Notes: generated by a model not told the origin, from the letters alone. A DNA stretch of 64,000 bases from Streptomyces sp. NBC_01335 (GCF_035953295.1 NZ_CP108370.1:4617001-4681000); one strand, 5' to 3'; shown: positions 1 to 9,554, counted from the first letter of the stretch. Translations and numbers: made by a program.

Positions 1-62
1 ACAGGACACTGGTACACGGTTCGGACAGCGGGGGCAGTCCCCGCAGCTATGAGGAGGCATTG

Positions 63-2795
63 GTGGCGGGCGAGTCCCCCGGCAAGTCGGAGCGGTCGAA
101 GTCCTCGGGGGCGGCTCCGGAGGAACGCGACCCCAGGCTCTCCGTGTTCCGTGAACCCGCCGGCCCGAGTGACGACACCGTCGGAGACGCGGCGGGCGAC
201 ACTCCCGGTTCCGAGGCGGACGCGGAGCCGGGTACGGACGCGGCCTCCGGCACCGGGACGGAAGCGGAGCCGGGTACGGACGCGGAGCCGGGTACGGACG
301 CGGCTCCGGAGGCCGACTCGCGGGAGGACAGCGCCACCGCGGTGTTCCGCTTCCGCGTTCCGGTTCCCCCGGCGGACGACGCGGACGGCGCGAACGACGC
401 GGACGAGGCGGCCGACGCATCGGACGCGGACGAGGCGGACGCCACCGGGCGCGCCGAGAGCGCCACGAGCACCGACGCGGCCGAGGACGGGCCGACAGAG
501 ACCTCTGAAGGGCCCACAGAGCCCTCGGAGGCCGATTCCACGCCCTCGGGCGCCTCCGGCGCGCAGGAGCGCCCCACGAGCGCCCCGGCCGCCGACGCGG
601 ACGCCGAGGACGACGAGGCGGCCGAGAGCGAAACGGCCGAGGACGAAGCGGCCGAGAGCGAGACAGCTCGGAGCGAAACGGTCGAAAGTGACGGCGACAA
701 GCGGCTGCGCCGCGCGGTCGCCGCCTGGGTCTCCGAGGGCGACAGCCCCGCCGCGGCCGAGAAGCCGGCCGAGGCCACGGAGTCCGCGGAAGCGGCGGAG
801 TCGGCGGACGCCACGGAGGACGAGAAGCCCGGGCCCTCGGAGGACGGGAAGCCCGGCGCGGACACGGCCGGCGCCAAGGTGCCCCGTACCCGTGAGGAGG
901 CCGCGCCCACCGAACCGGCGTCGGCAGCCAAGGGCTCCGGTGCTTCCGGTACGGCCGACGGGCCCGCCGACAAGCGCGCCGACGAGCCCGCCGACAGGCC
1001 CGCCGAGGCGGAGGCCGACGCGGCCGCCGACTCCGAAGCCGACGCCGACGTGGACGGCGATGGCGACAGCGGCGATGCCGACAGTGCCGACGCCGACGAC
1101 ACCGGTATCGACCAGCCCACCGCCGTGTTCAAGTCGGTCCGCCCCCGGATCGACCAGCCCACGACCGCGCTGAAGATCCCGAAGCGCGAGGCGTCGGCCA
1201 AGCAGGACACCAAGCGGGACACCAAGCAGGACACCCAGCCGGACACGAAGCCGGCAGCGAGCGACGCGAAGACCCCGGGCGACGCGAAGGCCGCCAAGGG
1301 CGGGAAGCCGGAGTCCGAGAGCGAGGCGGAGCGCACCAGCACCTTCGTACCGCTGCGCTCGGACGACGTACGGGCCGCGCCCGCGCCGCGTCGTCCCGAG
1401 CCGCAGGGCCCGGTCGTCGGGCCCACGGTGACGCCGGCCCTCGGGACGCCCGCCACGCCCACCGCGTCCGCCACGGGGGAGCCCGACCGGACCCGGTCGC
1501 TGCCGCTGCCGCCGAAGCCGCCGCTGGACCTGCTCGCCGAGCTGACGAACACTCCGCCGCCGCCGCAGACCCCGGTGCGTACGGCGGTGCGGCGGGTCAA
1601 GATCTGGACGCCGCTCGTCCTGCTCGTGCTGATCATCTTTGCAGTCGCACAGATGGTCAGGCCGCTGCCGGACCCGACGCTCTCGGTGACCACGACGCCG
1701 ACCTACACGTTCGACGGGGCCGCCCCCGACCTGTCGTGGCCGTCCCAGGGCCAGGGCTACATGGCGGCGACCGGCCTGGGTACGGTCGGCTCGTTCGGGA
1801 AGCAGAAGCCGGTGCCGATCGCGAGTGTGGCGAAGGCCATGACCGCGTACATCGTGCTCAAGGACCACCCGATGAAGAAGGGTGAGGACGGGGCGTCGAT
1901 CAAGGTCGACGCGAAGGGCGAGTCCGACGGCAAGCTCTCCTCCGAGGGCGAGTCCACGCTCGACACCGTCAAGGAGGGCGACGTGCTGACTGAGCGTGAC
2001 GCCCTCTCCGCGATCATGATCCCCTCCGCCAACAACATCGCGCGGCTGCTGGCACGGTGGGACGCGGGCTCGGAGAAGGCGTTCGTCGAGAAGATGAACG
2101 CCACCGCCAAGGAGCTCGGGATGACGAACACCACGTACACCGACCCCTCCGGCCTCAACGCCACCACCGTGAGCACCGCCGAGGACCTGGTGAAGCTCGG
2201 GGAGAAGCTCGTCGAGATCCCGGCGCTGATGGAGATCACCATCCTGCCGAGCTGGACCGACCCCAAGGGCAAGCTCTGGCCCAACTACAACCACCTGGTC
2301 CCCTTCAACGGGGCGCTCGGCATCAAGACCGGCTCGACCACGAAGGCGGGCGGCAACCTGCTCTTCGCGGCCCACAAGATGATCGACGGGACCGACCAGC
2401 TGATCGTCGGCGCGATCCTCGGCCAGTACGACAGCCAGTCGATCATCGACGAGGTCAACCGGGTCAGCAAGACGGTCATGCTGGCCACCGAGGACGCCCT
2501 CAAGGGCGCCACGATCGTGAAGAAGGGCCAGGTCGTCGGGGTCGTGGACGACGGGCTCGGCACCAGCACCCCGGTCGTCGCCACCAAGGACGTCAAGGCG
2601 GTCGGCTGGGGCGGTCTCACGGTGAAGCTGGAGCTCACCGACGATGGCAGGACCGTCCCGCACGAGGCGAAGGCGGGTACCGAGGTCGGCACGCTGACGG
2701 TCGGCGAGGGCACCAGCCAGGTCAAGGTTCCGGTCGCCCTGGAGCAGGACCTGAACGAGCCCGGATTCGGGGCCAAGCTGTCCCGGATCGGCTGA
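63..2795 (+). CDS. D-alanyl-D-alanine carboxypeptidase (peptidase S11) with long acidic N-terminal region
   Basis: A membrane-anchored penicillin-binding protein that trims the terminal D-Ala of peptidoglycan stem peptides. The C-terminal half carries all three active-site motifs: SVAK near residue 587, SAN near 655 and KTG near 755. One membrane segment lies near residues 512-540, so the enzyme domain is outside and about 510 residues of Glu/Asp/Ala-rich, low-complexity sequence are predicted to be cytoplasmic. Ordinary S11 enzymes are 380-450 residues, so this one (about 910) is more than double. A GAGGAGG ribosome site at 51-57 fits GTG 63 (5-nt gap) better than TTG 60. The acidic part contains short tandem repeats (about 219-305). 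It is a single gene followed by a strong hairpin. The enzyme call is firm; the role of the acidic region is unknown. Confidence 0.9.
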   Translation: MAGESPGKSERSKSSGAAPEERDPRLSVFREPAGPSDDTVGDAAGDTPGSEADAEPGTDAASGTGTEAEPGTDAEPGTDAAPEADSREDSATAVFRFRVPVPPADDADGANDADEAADASDADEADATGRAESATSTDAAEDGPTETSEGPTEPSEADSTPSGASGAQERPTSAPAADADAEDDEAAESETAEDEAAESETARSETVESDGDKRLRRAVAAWVSEGDSPAAAEKPAEATESAEAAESADATEDEKPGPSEDGKPGADTAGAKVPRTREEAAPTEPASAAKGSGASGTADGPADKRADEPADRPAEAEADAAADSEADADVDGDGDSGDADSADADDTGIDQPTAVFKSVRPRIDQPTTALKIPKREASAKQDTKRDTKQDTQPDTKPAASDAKTPGDAKAAKGGKPESESEAERTSTFVPLRSDDVRAAPAPRRPEPQGPVVGPTVTPALGTPATPTASATGEPDRTRSLPLPPKPPLDLLAELTNTPPPPQTPVRTAVRRVKIWTPLVLLVLIIFAVAQMVRPLPDPTLSVTTTPTYTFDGAAPDLSWPSQGQGYMAATGLGTVGSFGKQKPVPIASVAKAMTAYIVLKDHPMKKGEDGASIKVDAKGESDGKLSSEGESTLDTVKEGDVLTERDALSAIMIPSANNIARLLARWDAGSEKAFVEKMNATAKELGMTNTTYTDPSGLNATTVSTAEDLVKLGEKLVEIPALMEITILPSWTDPKGKLWPNYNHLVPFNGALGIKTGSTTKAGGNLLFAAHKMIDGTDQLIVGAILGQYDSQSIIDEVNRVSKTVMLATEDALKGATIVKKGQVVGVVDDGLGTSTPVVATKDVKAVGWGGLTVKLELTDDGRTVPHEAKAGTEVGTLTVGEGTSQVKVPVALEQDLNEPGFGAKLSRIG

Positions 2796-2879
2796 CGACC
2801 GGTCCGGCCTGCGAGAAGGCGGCGGGAAGCCCGGGAGAAGACCGAGGGAAGCCTCGGACAAGCCTCGGGGCGAGCGGGC

Positions 2880-2904
2880 GGGGGGTACCGATCCGGTGCC
2901 CCCC
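2880..2904 (+). terminator. Intrinsic-type hairpin after the carboxypeptidase gene
   Basis: An 11-bp stem (2880-2890 with 2894-2904, one G-U wobble) closes a 3-nt loop. It lies 85 bp after the carboxypeptidase stop. A TAGCGT -10-like hexamer at 2933-2938 may start the next transcript. Confidence 0.7.
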
Positions 2905-3040
2905 GTCCCCCTTCTGTCCGCTTGGTACGTGTTAGCGTCCCGGAACAGACCGAACAGACGAGCAGACGAACAGCAGCCGGAATGCCGAACGGCGGTCGCC
3001 GGGGGACGCACCGGGCCGGCGGACGACGGGGAGAACCGTA

Positions 3041-5008
3041 GTGACCACCGCGGAGCCGAGACCCGGCCGCGAGGCGGACAGCGAGAGAGACCGGACACCC
3101 GGGCAGCCCGAGGGCCACGGGACCGGCGGTTCGACGATTCCGGTGGACGCCGGCGACCCGGCCGTCGTGGGCCTCGTGCCGACCCAGCGCACCCCGGAAC
3201 CCGAACCGCGCGCCGACCACGAAACGCAGCCGCAGAAGCCGGCGACGCGGACCGCGCCGGTGACGCAGGCCGAGCCGCCGCACCGGCCCCGGACGCTGCT
3301 GCACCGGCTGACCCGCCACCCCGTGACGATCGCGACGGCCGCCGCGGCCGTCACCCACGTCCTCTGGTTCTTCTTCTTCGCCAACAGCGGCGGCGACATC
3401 GCGGCGCAGGACGCCTGGGCCGAGTTCGTCGGCCAGCACCCCGGAACCGCGTACAACCTCGCCTGGTACGGGGGCATGCACCCCGTCTCGTACAGCGTGG
3501 TCTCGCCGTACCTGATGTCCGTGATCGGCGTCCGGTCGACGATGATGCTCGCGGGCACCGTCTCCGCCGGGCTGACCGCGATGATCCTGGTACGGGTCAA
3601 GGCCGTGCGGAACCCGCTCGCCTGCTCGCTCGCCGGGGTCTTCGCGTACCTGTGCAACGCGCTGTCGGGCCGGGTGACGTTCGGGCTCGGCATGATGTTC
3701 GCGGTCGGGGCCGTCGCCGCCGTCTTCTGCTGGCCGTACCGCTGGCGGTACCGCCGCTGGGCGAAGGCGGGCGTCGCCGCGCCGCTCGCCGGCCTCGCCA
3801 CCGCCTCCAGCCCGGTCGCGGGTCTCTTCCTGGGCGTGGTGGCCGCCGCGCTCTTCCTGCACAAGCGGCGCCCCGGCGCGTACGCCATCGGGCTGCCGCC
3901 GGTGGTGGTGGTCGGGCTGTCCTCATGGCTGTTCCCGTTCTCCGGCACCCAGCCGATGTCGGTGGGCACGCTGTCGATGCCGTTCGTCTTCGCGGTGTTC
4001 GTCTTCGTGCTCGTGCCCCGCGAGTGGAAGACGGTCCGCACGGCGTCCGCCCTCTACGGTCTCGGCACGCTCGCCACCTACTTCGTGGACTCCCAGATCG
4101 GCTCCAACATCACGCGCATGGCGATGCTCTTCGCCGGTGTCGTGCTGCTGGCCGCGCTGCCGTTCACCGCGCCGCGCACCCGCCGCTGGTACGCCCTGGT
4201 GATCGCCATCGTCGGCCTCAACGTCTGGATCGGCTTCAAGAGCGTCGCCGACATCGTCCGGACCGCGCCGACCGCCTCCTGGGCGCGCGAGCTGGCGCCG
4301 CTGGTCAACCAGCTCCAGGTGGCCGACGCGACGAGGGGCCGGATCGAGGTGGTCCCCGCGAGCAGCCACCGCGAGGCCTCCGCCCTGGCGCCGTACGTCA
4401 ACCTCGCCCGGGGCTGGAACCGCCAGGCCGACATGAAGCGCAACCCGCTCTTCTACGACGACACCCTCGACGGGACGAACTACCGCGAGTGGCTCGACCG
4501 CTGGGCCGTCCACTACGTGGTGCTGCCCAAGGGCAACCCGGACAGCGGGGCCGCCCAGGAGGCGACCCTGGTCGGCGACGGCCTGCCGTACCTGAAGCAG
4601 ATCTGGGCCGACGCCAACTGGAAGCTGTACCGCGTCGAGGATCCGACCCCGCTCGCAGACCCGCCCGCCACCGTCCTGAACGCGGAGGCCGACGAGATCA
4701 CCCTCCGGGTCTCCACGGCCGGCCGCGTCCTCATCCGGGTGCCCTACACCCGCTGGCTCTCCCTCGTGGACGAGGAGGGCAAGGGCCTGGACCGCCCCGA
4801 GGAGACGGCGGAGTCCAAGGAGCGCACCAAGGCGGACGAGAACGCCCCCAAGACCTTCGACAACGTCAACGGGTGCCTCCTGAAGGTCGACGAGGAGACC
4901 CACGGCGACCAGTGGACCGAACTCGTCGCCCCCAAGGCGGGCGTCTACCGGCTGGCCGCGCCGTACCGTTTCAGCCCCGGCACCCCGTGCCCGGAGGAGA
5001 TGCGCTGA
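3041..5008 (+). CDS. Large polytopic integral membrane protein, GT-C/PMT-like
   Basis: 655 residues. The first 85 or so are hydrophilic and proline-rich. They are followed by roughly ten hydrophobic segments (about residues 90-420) and a soluble C-terminal domain (about 430-655). The layout (multi-pass membrane part plus extracytoplasmic C-domain) resembles GT-C glycosyltransferases that use lipid-linked sugars. I see no signature that fixes the donor, so the enzymatic role is inference. GTG 3041 is preceded by GGGGAG. The gene stands alone between a terminator and the kinase gene and has close relatives in many Streptomyces. A transporter label would be misleading because no MFS loop motif is visible. 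Confidence 0.7.
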   Translation: MTTAEPRPGREADSERDRTPGQPEGHGTGGSTIPVDAGDPAVVGLVPTQRTPEPEPRADHETQPQKPATRTAPVTQAEPPHRPRTLLHRLTRHPVTIATAAAAVTHVLWFFFFANSGGDIAAQDAWAEFVGQHPGTAYNLAWYGGMHPVSYSVVSPYLMSVIGVRSTMMLAGTVSAGLTAMILVRVKAVRNPLACSLAGVFAYLCNALSGRVTFGLGMMFAVGAVAAVFCWPYRWRYRRWAKAGVAAPLAGLATASSPVAGLFLGVVAAALFLHKRRPGAYAIGLPPVVVVGLSSWLFPFSGTQPMSVGTLSMPFVFAVFVFVLVPREWKTVRTASALYGLGTLATYFVDSQIGSNITRMAMLFAGVVLLAALPFTAPRTRRWYALVIAIVGLNVWIGFKSVADIVRTAPTASWARELAPLVNQLQVADATRGRIEVVPASSHREASALAPYVNLARGWNRQADMKRNPLFYDDTLDGTNYREWLDRWAVHYVVLPKGNPDSGAAQEATLVGDGLPYLKQIWADANWKLYRVEDPTPLADPPATVLNAEADEITLRVSTAGRVLIRVPYTRWLSLVDEEGKGLDRPEETAESKERTKADENAPKTFDNVNGCLLKVDEETHGDQWTELVAPKAGVYRLAAPYRFSPGTPCPEEMR

Positions 5009-5116
5009 CGCAGGTGGCGGGGGGTCCGAGCGGTCGACGCGGGCCCGGCGGGGCCCGGTGACGGCCCGGCGCGGAAAGCGGTTGCGGCGGCCCCGCCCAG
5101 CCGATTCGATCGGCTC

Positions 5117-6046
5117 ATGCTCTCCGACGAAGATCTTGTAAGGGCCCTGGTCGCCGCGCAGTTCCCGCAGTGGGCGGGGCTCCCCGTCAGCCGGACCGGC
5201 TCCCACGGCACGGTGAACGCCATCTACCGGCTCGGGGGAGCGATGGCGGTACGGCTCCCGCTCGCCGAGAGCGGCGCACGGGACGTGGAGAAGGAGCACC
5301 ACTGGCTGCCCCGCCTGGCCGCCCACCTCCCGGTCCCGATCCCCGCCCCACTCGCCCAGGGTGTGCCGGGGGAGGGGTACATCTGGGCCTGGTCGGTGTG
5401 CCGCTGGCTCGAAGGCGAGCCGCTGACAAGGTGGTTGGGGGTGGGCCATGGTGAACAGGCTGACGGTGTCGCCGGCTCGCTCCCGGACGGCAACGAACTG
5501 GCGCCGGACCTTGCCCAGTTCATCACCGCTCTGCGCCGGGTCGACCGGGCCGGAGCCCCGCCCGCGTACCGCAGCGAAGCGCTCGCGGCCCGGGACGCCG
5601 ACACCCGTCGGACGATCGACGCCCTCCGCGAGGTTCTGGGCGAGGCGGGCAGGGAGAGGGCTCTCGCCGTGTGGGAGGCGGCACTGTCCGCCCCCGCACC
5701 GGACGGACCGGGGGTCTGGTCCCACGGAGACCTCCAGCCGGGCAACATCCTCATCAGGGAAGGCCGCTTGGGTGCCGTCATCGACTTCGGCTGCATGGGC
5801 CTCGCCGACCCGGCGCTCGACCTGATGGCTGCCTGGTACCTGCTCCCCGCCGGAGCCCGCCCCCGGTTCCGTACCGCCCTGGACGCCGACGACGCGACCT
5901 GGCGGCGGGCGCGCGGCTGGGCCCTCTCCGTCGCCCTCCCCGAACTCGCCCACTACCGCGAGACGAACCCGGTGATGGCGAGCAACGCGCGCCGTGTGAT
6001 CGGCGAACTGATGGCGGAGGCAACGGGCTTGCGGGTCGGGATGTGA
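5117..6046 (+). CDS. Aminoglycoside phosphotransferase (APH)-family kinase
   Basis: 309 residues with the protein-kinase-like APH fold. The Brenner-type catalytic loop reads HGDLQPGN near residue 203, and the metal-binding segment VIDFGCMGLADP follows about 17 residues later. An N-terminal stretch with AVRLPL and a downstream EKEHHWLPRL suits the ATP-binding lobe. The family phosphorylates aminoglycosides, macrolides, homoserine, choline or other small alcohols, and nothing here fixes the substrate. ATG 5117 follows a 108-bp gap after the membrane-protein gene. The protein may give low-level resistance or be a housekeeping small-molecule kinase. Confidence 0.85.
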   Translation: MLSDEDLVRALVAAQFPQWAGLPVSRTGSHGTVNAIYRLGGAMAVRLPLAESGARDVEKEHHWLPRLAAHLPVPIPAPLAQGVPGEGYIWAWSVCRWLEGEPLTRWLGVGHGEQADGVAGSLPDGNELAPDLAQFITALRRVDRAGAPPAYRSEALAARDADTRRTIDALREVLGEAGRERALAVWEAALSAPAPDGPGVWSHGDLQPGNILIREGRLGAVIDFGCMGLADPALDLMAAWYLLPAGARPRFRTALDADDATWRRARGWALSVALPELAHYRETNPVMASNARRVIGELMAEATGLRVGM

Positions 6047-6111
6047 CGGTGCGGTGCGCCGGTCGGCCGTCCGGGTGCGGTGGTGGAGGCAGTGGTGCCG
6101 AGGGGCGGGCG

Positions 6112-6759
6112 TCAGGGGCTGTTCAGGTAGGCGAGGACTGCGAGGACGCGGCGGTTGCCGGTGCCGTCGTCGGTGATACCGAGTTTGCCGAACAGGGAGG
6201 TCGTGTACTTGCTGATGGCGCCTTCGCTGAGGAAGAGCCGTTGGCCGATGGCCTGGTTGGACAGCCCTTCGGCCATGAGGCCGAGCACGGAGTGTTCGCG
6301 TTCGGTGAGCCCTTCGAGCCGTCGATGCGAGGAGCCGCCCGCCAGCAGCTTGGCGATGACGGACGGGTCCATGGCGGTCCCGCCGGCGGCGACGCGTTCC
6401 AGGGCGTCGACGAACTGATCGGCGTCGAAGACGCTCTCCTTGAGGAAGTAGCCGATGCCACCGGCGCCGTCGGCCAGGAGCTCGCGGGCGTACAACTGCT
6501 CGACGTACTGGGACAGGATGAGGACCGGCAGTCCGGGCAGTTCGCGGCGGGCGGCAAGAGCGGCCCGCAGGCCCTCGTCCGACTGGGTCGGTGGCATGCG
6601 GACGTCGACGACGGCGACATCCGGCCGCCATGTCAGCAGCGCGTGCAACGTCTCGGGTCCGGTGGCCGCGGTCGCCACCACCTGGTGTCCGTATGCCTCG
6701 ATGAGGCGGACCATCCCGTCACGCAGGAGGTAGAGGTCTTCGGCTACGACGATACGCAC
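6112..6759 (-). CDS. NarL/LuxR-family response regulator
   Basis: 215 residues. The receiver domain is N-terminal, with the acidic pocket ED at residues 7-8 and the phospho-acceptor Asp52 in VVDVRMPP. A LuxR-type helix-turn-helix is C-terminal (LTEREHSVLGLMAEGLSNQAI, about residues 148-200). It partners the histidine kinase just upstream: the kinase stop lies inside this gene's start (16-bp overlap), so translation is probably coupled. The likely target is the divergent small membrane-protein gene at 8171, in front of which sits a perfect 9-bp inverted repeat (8104-8127). Confidence 0.93.
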   Translation of the reverse strand: MRIVVAEDLYLLRDGMVRLIEAYGHQVVATAATGPETLHALLTWRPDVAVVDVRMPPTQSDEGLRAALAARRELPGLPVLILSQYVEQLYARELLADGAGGIGYFLKESVFDADQFVDALERVAAGGTAMDPSVIAKLLAGGSSHRRLEGLTEREHSVLGLMAEGLSNQAIGQRLFLSEGAISKYTTSLFGKLGITDDGTGNRRVLAVLAYLNSP

Positions 6760-8003
6760 GGCACCATCATCCTCACCCGGGTCGGGCCGCCTTCCGGACT
6801 GGTGATCTCCAGGGATCCGTCGAAGACCGCGAGACGGCGGCGCAGCCCCGCGAGTCCGCCGTCGGCCCGCAGGACGGCCCCACCGCGGCCATTGTCCTCG
6901 ACATCGATGACGACGGTGGTGTCCTCCTGGACGACGGAGATCCGGGCCCGGGTCGCGCGGGCGTGCTTGACCGAGTTGGTCAGCAACTCGGCGACGCCGA
7001 AGTACAGGGCGGACTCGATCGGCGGATCCAGGCTGATGCGGAGGTCCGCGCCGACAACCGTTTCGAGCGGGCTGTCCAGGGCGAGCGCGCGAACGGCGTC
7101 GACGAGCCCTCGGTCGTTCAGTACGGGCGGGTTGATTCCCCGGACCAGTTCGCGGAGCTCGGCCAGCGACGCGGTGGCACCGGCCCGCGCTTCCCGCATC
7201 AGGGCCTTGGCCTGCTCGGGGTCGGTTTCCATCAGCTTCTCCGCAGTCGCCAGAGAGAGCCCGAGCCCGACCAGGCGGGCCTGCGCCCCGTCGTGCAGGT
7301 CTCGCTCGATCCGGCGGATCTCGGCGGCCTGAACGACCGTCACGTCAGCGCGCTGAGTGGTCAGTTCGGCCACCCGGTCCGCCATCACCATCGCGGGTGA
7401 CGGACGCAGGAAGCGGACGGCCACGGGCGCGAGAACCCGCCAGGCGTACGGGGCGCCGACGACGGCCACGACCAGGCCGAGTGCCCCGACGACGCGCGCG
7501 GCGGGCTCCGGCCGGCCGAGCCCGAGAACCGTCACGGCGAGCCCGGCCGGCGGGAGGGACGCGACCAGACCGGCGGTGAACGGCGCGACCACTGTGAACC
7601 GCAGGTCGCGCCAGTTGGCGGGGTCCTTCCACCGGACCCGCCACCTCTGATCCAGGAGGGCGTCGCGGCGGGTGCGCTCGTAGCCGAAGCCGTTCCACCA
7701 GTACCCGGTGGACATCCGCGTCACCGGCCCGGCCTGCCGGTATCCGGCGGGGACGACGGTGGCCGTCCACCTCGCGACGAGGAAGCGGACCATCCGGCAG
7801 ACCGGGCGGGACAGGGCGAGCGTGCCCCCGCACACCAGCACGACCGGAGCGACCCACGACCACGGGTTTCCCGCCCCCCACCAGATCCCCAGCGCCACGG
7901 CCCCGGCCCACACGGCCGGTACCAGCATGCTGACGACCGCCACGGCGCACGCCCGTACGAACCCCACGCCGACGCGCGCCGACCACGACCCCAGCTCCCT
8001 CAT
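6744..8003 (-). CDS. Sensor histidine kinase (HisKA_3 family)
   Basis: About 419 residues. Several membrane segments lie in the N-terminal half (first pair about residues 12-65, second pair about 155-215). The dimerisation/phosphotransfer motif is RDLHDGAQARLVGLGLSL, and the HATPase part has the N-box ELLTNSVKHA and G-box DNGRGG. A longer reading frame extends to 8060, but ATG 8003 has GAAGGA about 7 nt upstream and gives a natural start (MRELGSW). It is cotranscribed and overlapping with the response regulator. This kinase type is the sensor half of NarL-type pairs in Streptomyces and often responds to cell-envelope or drug stress. The signal here is unknown. Confidence 0.93.
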   Translation of the reverse strand: MRELGSWSARVGVGFVRACAVAVVSMLVPAVWAGAVALGIWWGAGNPWSWVAPVVLVCGGTLALSRPVCRMVRFLVARWTATVVPAGYRQAGPVTRMSTGYWWNGFGYERTRRDALLDQRWRVRWKDPANWRDLRFTVVAPFTAGLVASLPPAGLAVTVLGLGRPEPAARVVGALGLVVAVVGAPYAWRVLAPVAVRFLRPSPAMVMADRVAELTTQRADVTVVQAAEIRRIERDLHDGAQARLVGLGLSLATAEKLMETDPEQAKALMREARAGATASLAELRELVRGINPPVLNDRGLVDAVRALALDSPLETVVGADLRISLDPPIESALYFGVAELLTNSVKHARATRARISVVQEDTTVVIDVEDNGRGGAVLRADGGLAGLRRRLAVFDGSLEITSPEGGPTRVRMMVPCVSS

Positions 8004-8103
8004 GGATCTTCCTTCGCCTTCCGTCCTCCGGTGCTTCCCGTTCGGCTTCCCACTGTGCACCGCGCGGAGCCCGCCACCACCCTGGCCGACCGAGGAGTGG
8101 GGC

Positions 8104-8127
8104 TGGCCCCACCCACCCGTGGGGCCA
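8104..8127. promoter_or_regulatory. Perfect 9-bp inverted repeat, likely response-regulator operator
   Basis: TGGCCCCAC (8104-8112) and GTGGGGCCA (8119-8127) flank a 6-bp spacer in the divergent interval between the kinase and the membrane-protein gene. A TAGCGT -10-like hexamer sits at 8157-8162, only 8 nt before ATG 8171, and no good -35 is visible. That fits a promoter needing an activator bound at this palindrome. Binding by the adjacent regulator is inference. Confidence 0.65.
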
Positions 8128-8170
8128 GACCGATACCGCGCCGGCCCGGCGCTTCCTAGCGTCGGTGAGC

Positions 8171-8626
8171 ATGGAAACCAACAAGGACACGACTGGGGCG
8201 GCGCTCCTCGACAGCCCCCGTACCCGGGCCGCCTTCGACGCGGCGAAGACCTACGTCAAGATCTACGGCGTACTCGGCGCCGCCGCCCTCCTGGCGGTCG
8301 TCGCGGTGGCGGCCGGCGGGCATACGGTGAACACTTTCATGTGGGTCCGGGCCGTCCTGCTGCCCGCGGTCGCCGTCCTGATCCACGGGATGGCCGTCTC
8401 CGCTTCCCGGGGATCGAAACGGTCCTTCGAGCGCGTGAGCACCCTCGCCGTCGTCATGCCGGTCGCGATCGTCGGGGTCGACCTGATCCCGGGTGTCTGC
8501 CCGCCCTGGTACGCGGCGACGCAGGTCGTCTGCATGCTGCCCGTCATCCGGGTCGCGTTCCTCACCCGGGGCTCCGCACTGCGCGCCGCCTTCCCCAAGT
8601 CGCGTGGAGACGTACGGACTTCGTAG
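8171..8626 (+). CDS. Small four-helix membrane protein, putative two-component target
   Basis: 151 residues with four hydrophobic segments (about residues 28-52, 58-80, 92-112 and 118-136), short loops and a basic C-terminus. I recognise no enzymatic motif. It is divergent from the two-component pair and has the palindrome in front. The -10-like hexamer is so close to ATG 8171 that the mRNA is probably leaderless or nearly so; GTG 8165 is an alternative start. Membrane proteins in this position are commonly the main output of the adjacent sensor pair, so a role in envelope or drug stress is plausible but unproven. Confidence 0.75.
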   Translation: METNKDTTGAALLDSPRTRAAFDAAKTYVKIYGVLGAAALLAVVAVAAGGHTVNTFMWVRAVLLPAVAVLIHGMAVSASRGSKRSFERVSTLAVVMPVAIVGVDLIPGVCPPWYAATQVVCMLPVIRVAFLTRGSALRAAFPKSRGDVRTS

Positions 8627-8807
8627 GCGGCCGAGGGGGAGGGGGCGCGGATCTCGAAGAGCCCGGCTGTCGTCCGGCTGTCGTCCGGCCGCCGTCTTGC
8701 TGGGCTCGGCGTCCGGGGGCGACTTCCCCTGGGCGGAGGGCAGGTGTGGGCCTTCGCTGGTTGTTCCCGGGGCGCCAACTCCCCTCCAGAGGGCACCCGG
8801 TGGCCCG

Positions 8808-9554
8808 TCACCGGCCGGTGGCCCGGCGCCGGTCGGTCCCCGTCATCGCGACGATCCGTGTGTCCTCGGAGAGCCGCGACACGATCCGCTCGCCGAGGGC
8901 GGTGGTGAGGTCGGGGCCGGTGGGGCGGCCCTGTTCGTCCAGGGGCGGCCGGGCGGGCAGGTTGCTGGTGTAGAGGCTGGGCCGGCAGGCGTTGTACCGC
9001 TCGTTGACCAGTCGGTACGTCACCTCCTCCGTCCACTCGCTGGCCTTCGCGGACCCGAGGTCGTCCAGGAGCAGCAGCGGGACCCGGCAGAGACGGCGCA
9101 GCTCCTCCTCCGCTCCCCGCTCCGAGCCCTTGGGGCGCAGACGGCCGTACAGGTCGGCGGCGGTGATCGCGATGACCTCGTACGTACGCGGACCGGCTTC
9201 GGCGATACGACGGAGCGCGCCGTACGCCTCGTACGTCTTGCCGGTGCCGGTCGTACCGGTGAGGAGCAGCGACCCGGCGGACTCCGGGTCGGCGGCCACG
9301 GCGTCCGCCCACTGCCGGACGGCGGGGAGGGTTGCGTCGGCCCGCCGGTAGCGGGGCGGCGTCGCGGTCTGCCAGCGGCCGAGCGCCCACGCGGCGCGGC
9401 GGCGGTGGTGGTACTCGGGGTGGCCGGGCTCGTCGGGTACGTGCCCGTCTGCGACGGGGCCGGGCCCGACGCCCTGGCGCTGCTTCTCGGCGATGCCGCC
9501 CATGATGTGGGCGAGGGCGGACGGGCCGAGGACGCCGATGGTGGTGGGCTCCAC
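8808..9554 (-). CDS. DnaC/IstB-like AAA+ ATPase
   Basis: 248 residues. The Walker A motif GTTGTGKT lies near residue 108, followed by YEAYGALRRI. The Walker B segment LLLLDDLGSAKASEW comes about 55 residues later, with a sensor-1-like SNLPARP. This is the helicase-loader/IstB class found in integrative elements, phages and some IS. It starts 2 nt after the stop of the partner gene (9557-10171), so the two form a small operon resembling a replication module. No integrase, excisionase or transfer gene is nearby, so the module looks like a remnant or domesticated piece. Confidence 0.8.
   Translation of the reverse strand: MEPTTIGVLGPSALAHIMGGIAEKQRQGVGPGPVADGHVPDEPGHPEYHHRRRAAWALGRWQTATPPRYRRADATLPAVRQWADAVAADPESAGSLLLTGTTGTGKTYEAYGALRRIAEAGPRTYEVIAITAADLYGRLRPKGSERGAEEELRRLCRVPLLLLDDLGSAKASEWTEEVTYRLVNERYNACRPSLYTSNLPARPPLDEQGRPTGPDLTTALGERIVSRLSEDTRIVAMTGTDRRRATGR

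Noticed and set aside
47..1693. 548-codon minus-strand frame opposite the carboxypeptidase
   Set aside because: Ser/Ala-rich shadow of the acidic coding repeats, no ribosome site or family features. The same applies to other long antisense frames over helD, the ATP-grasp and the molybdoenzyme genes.
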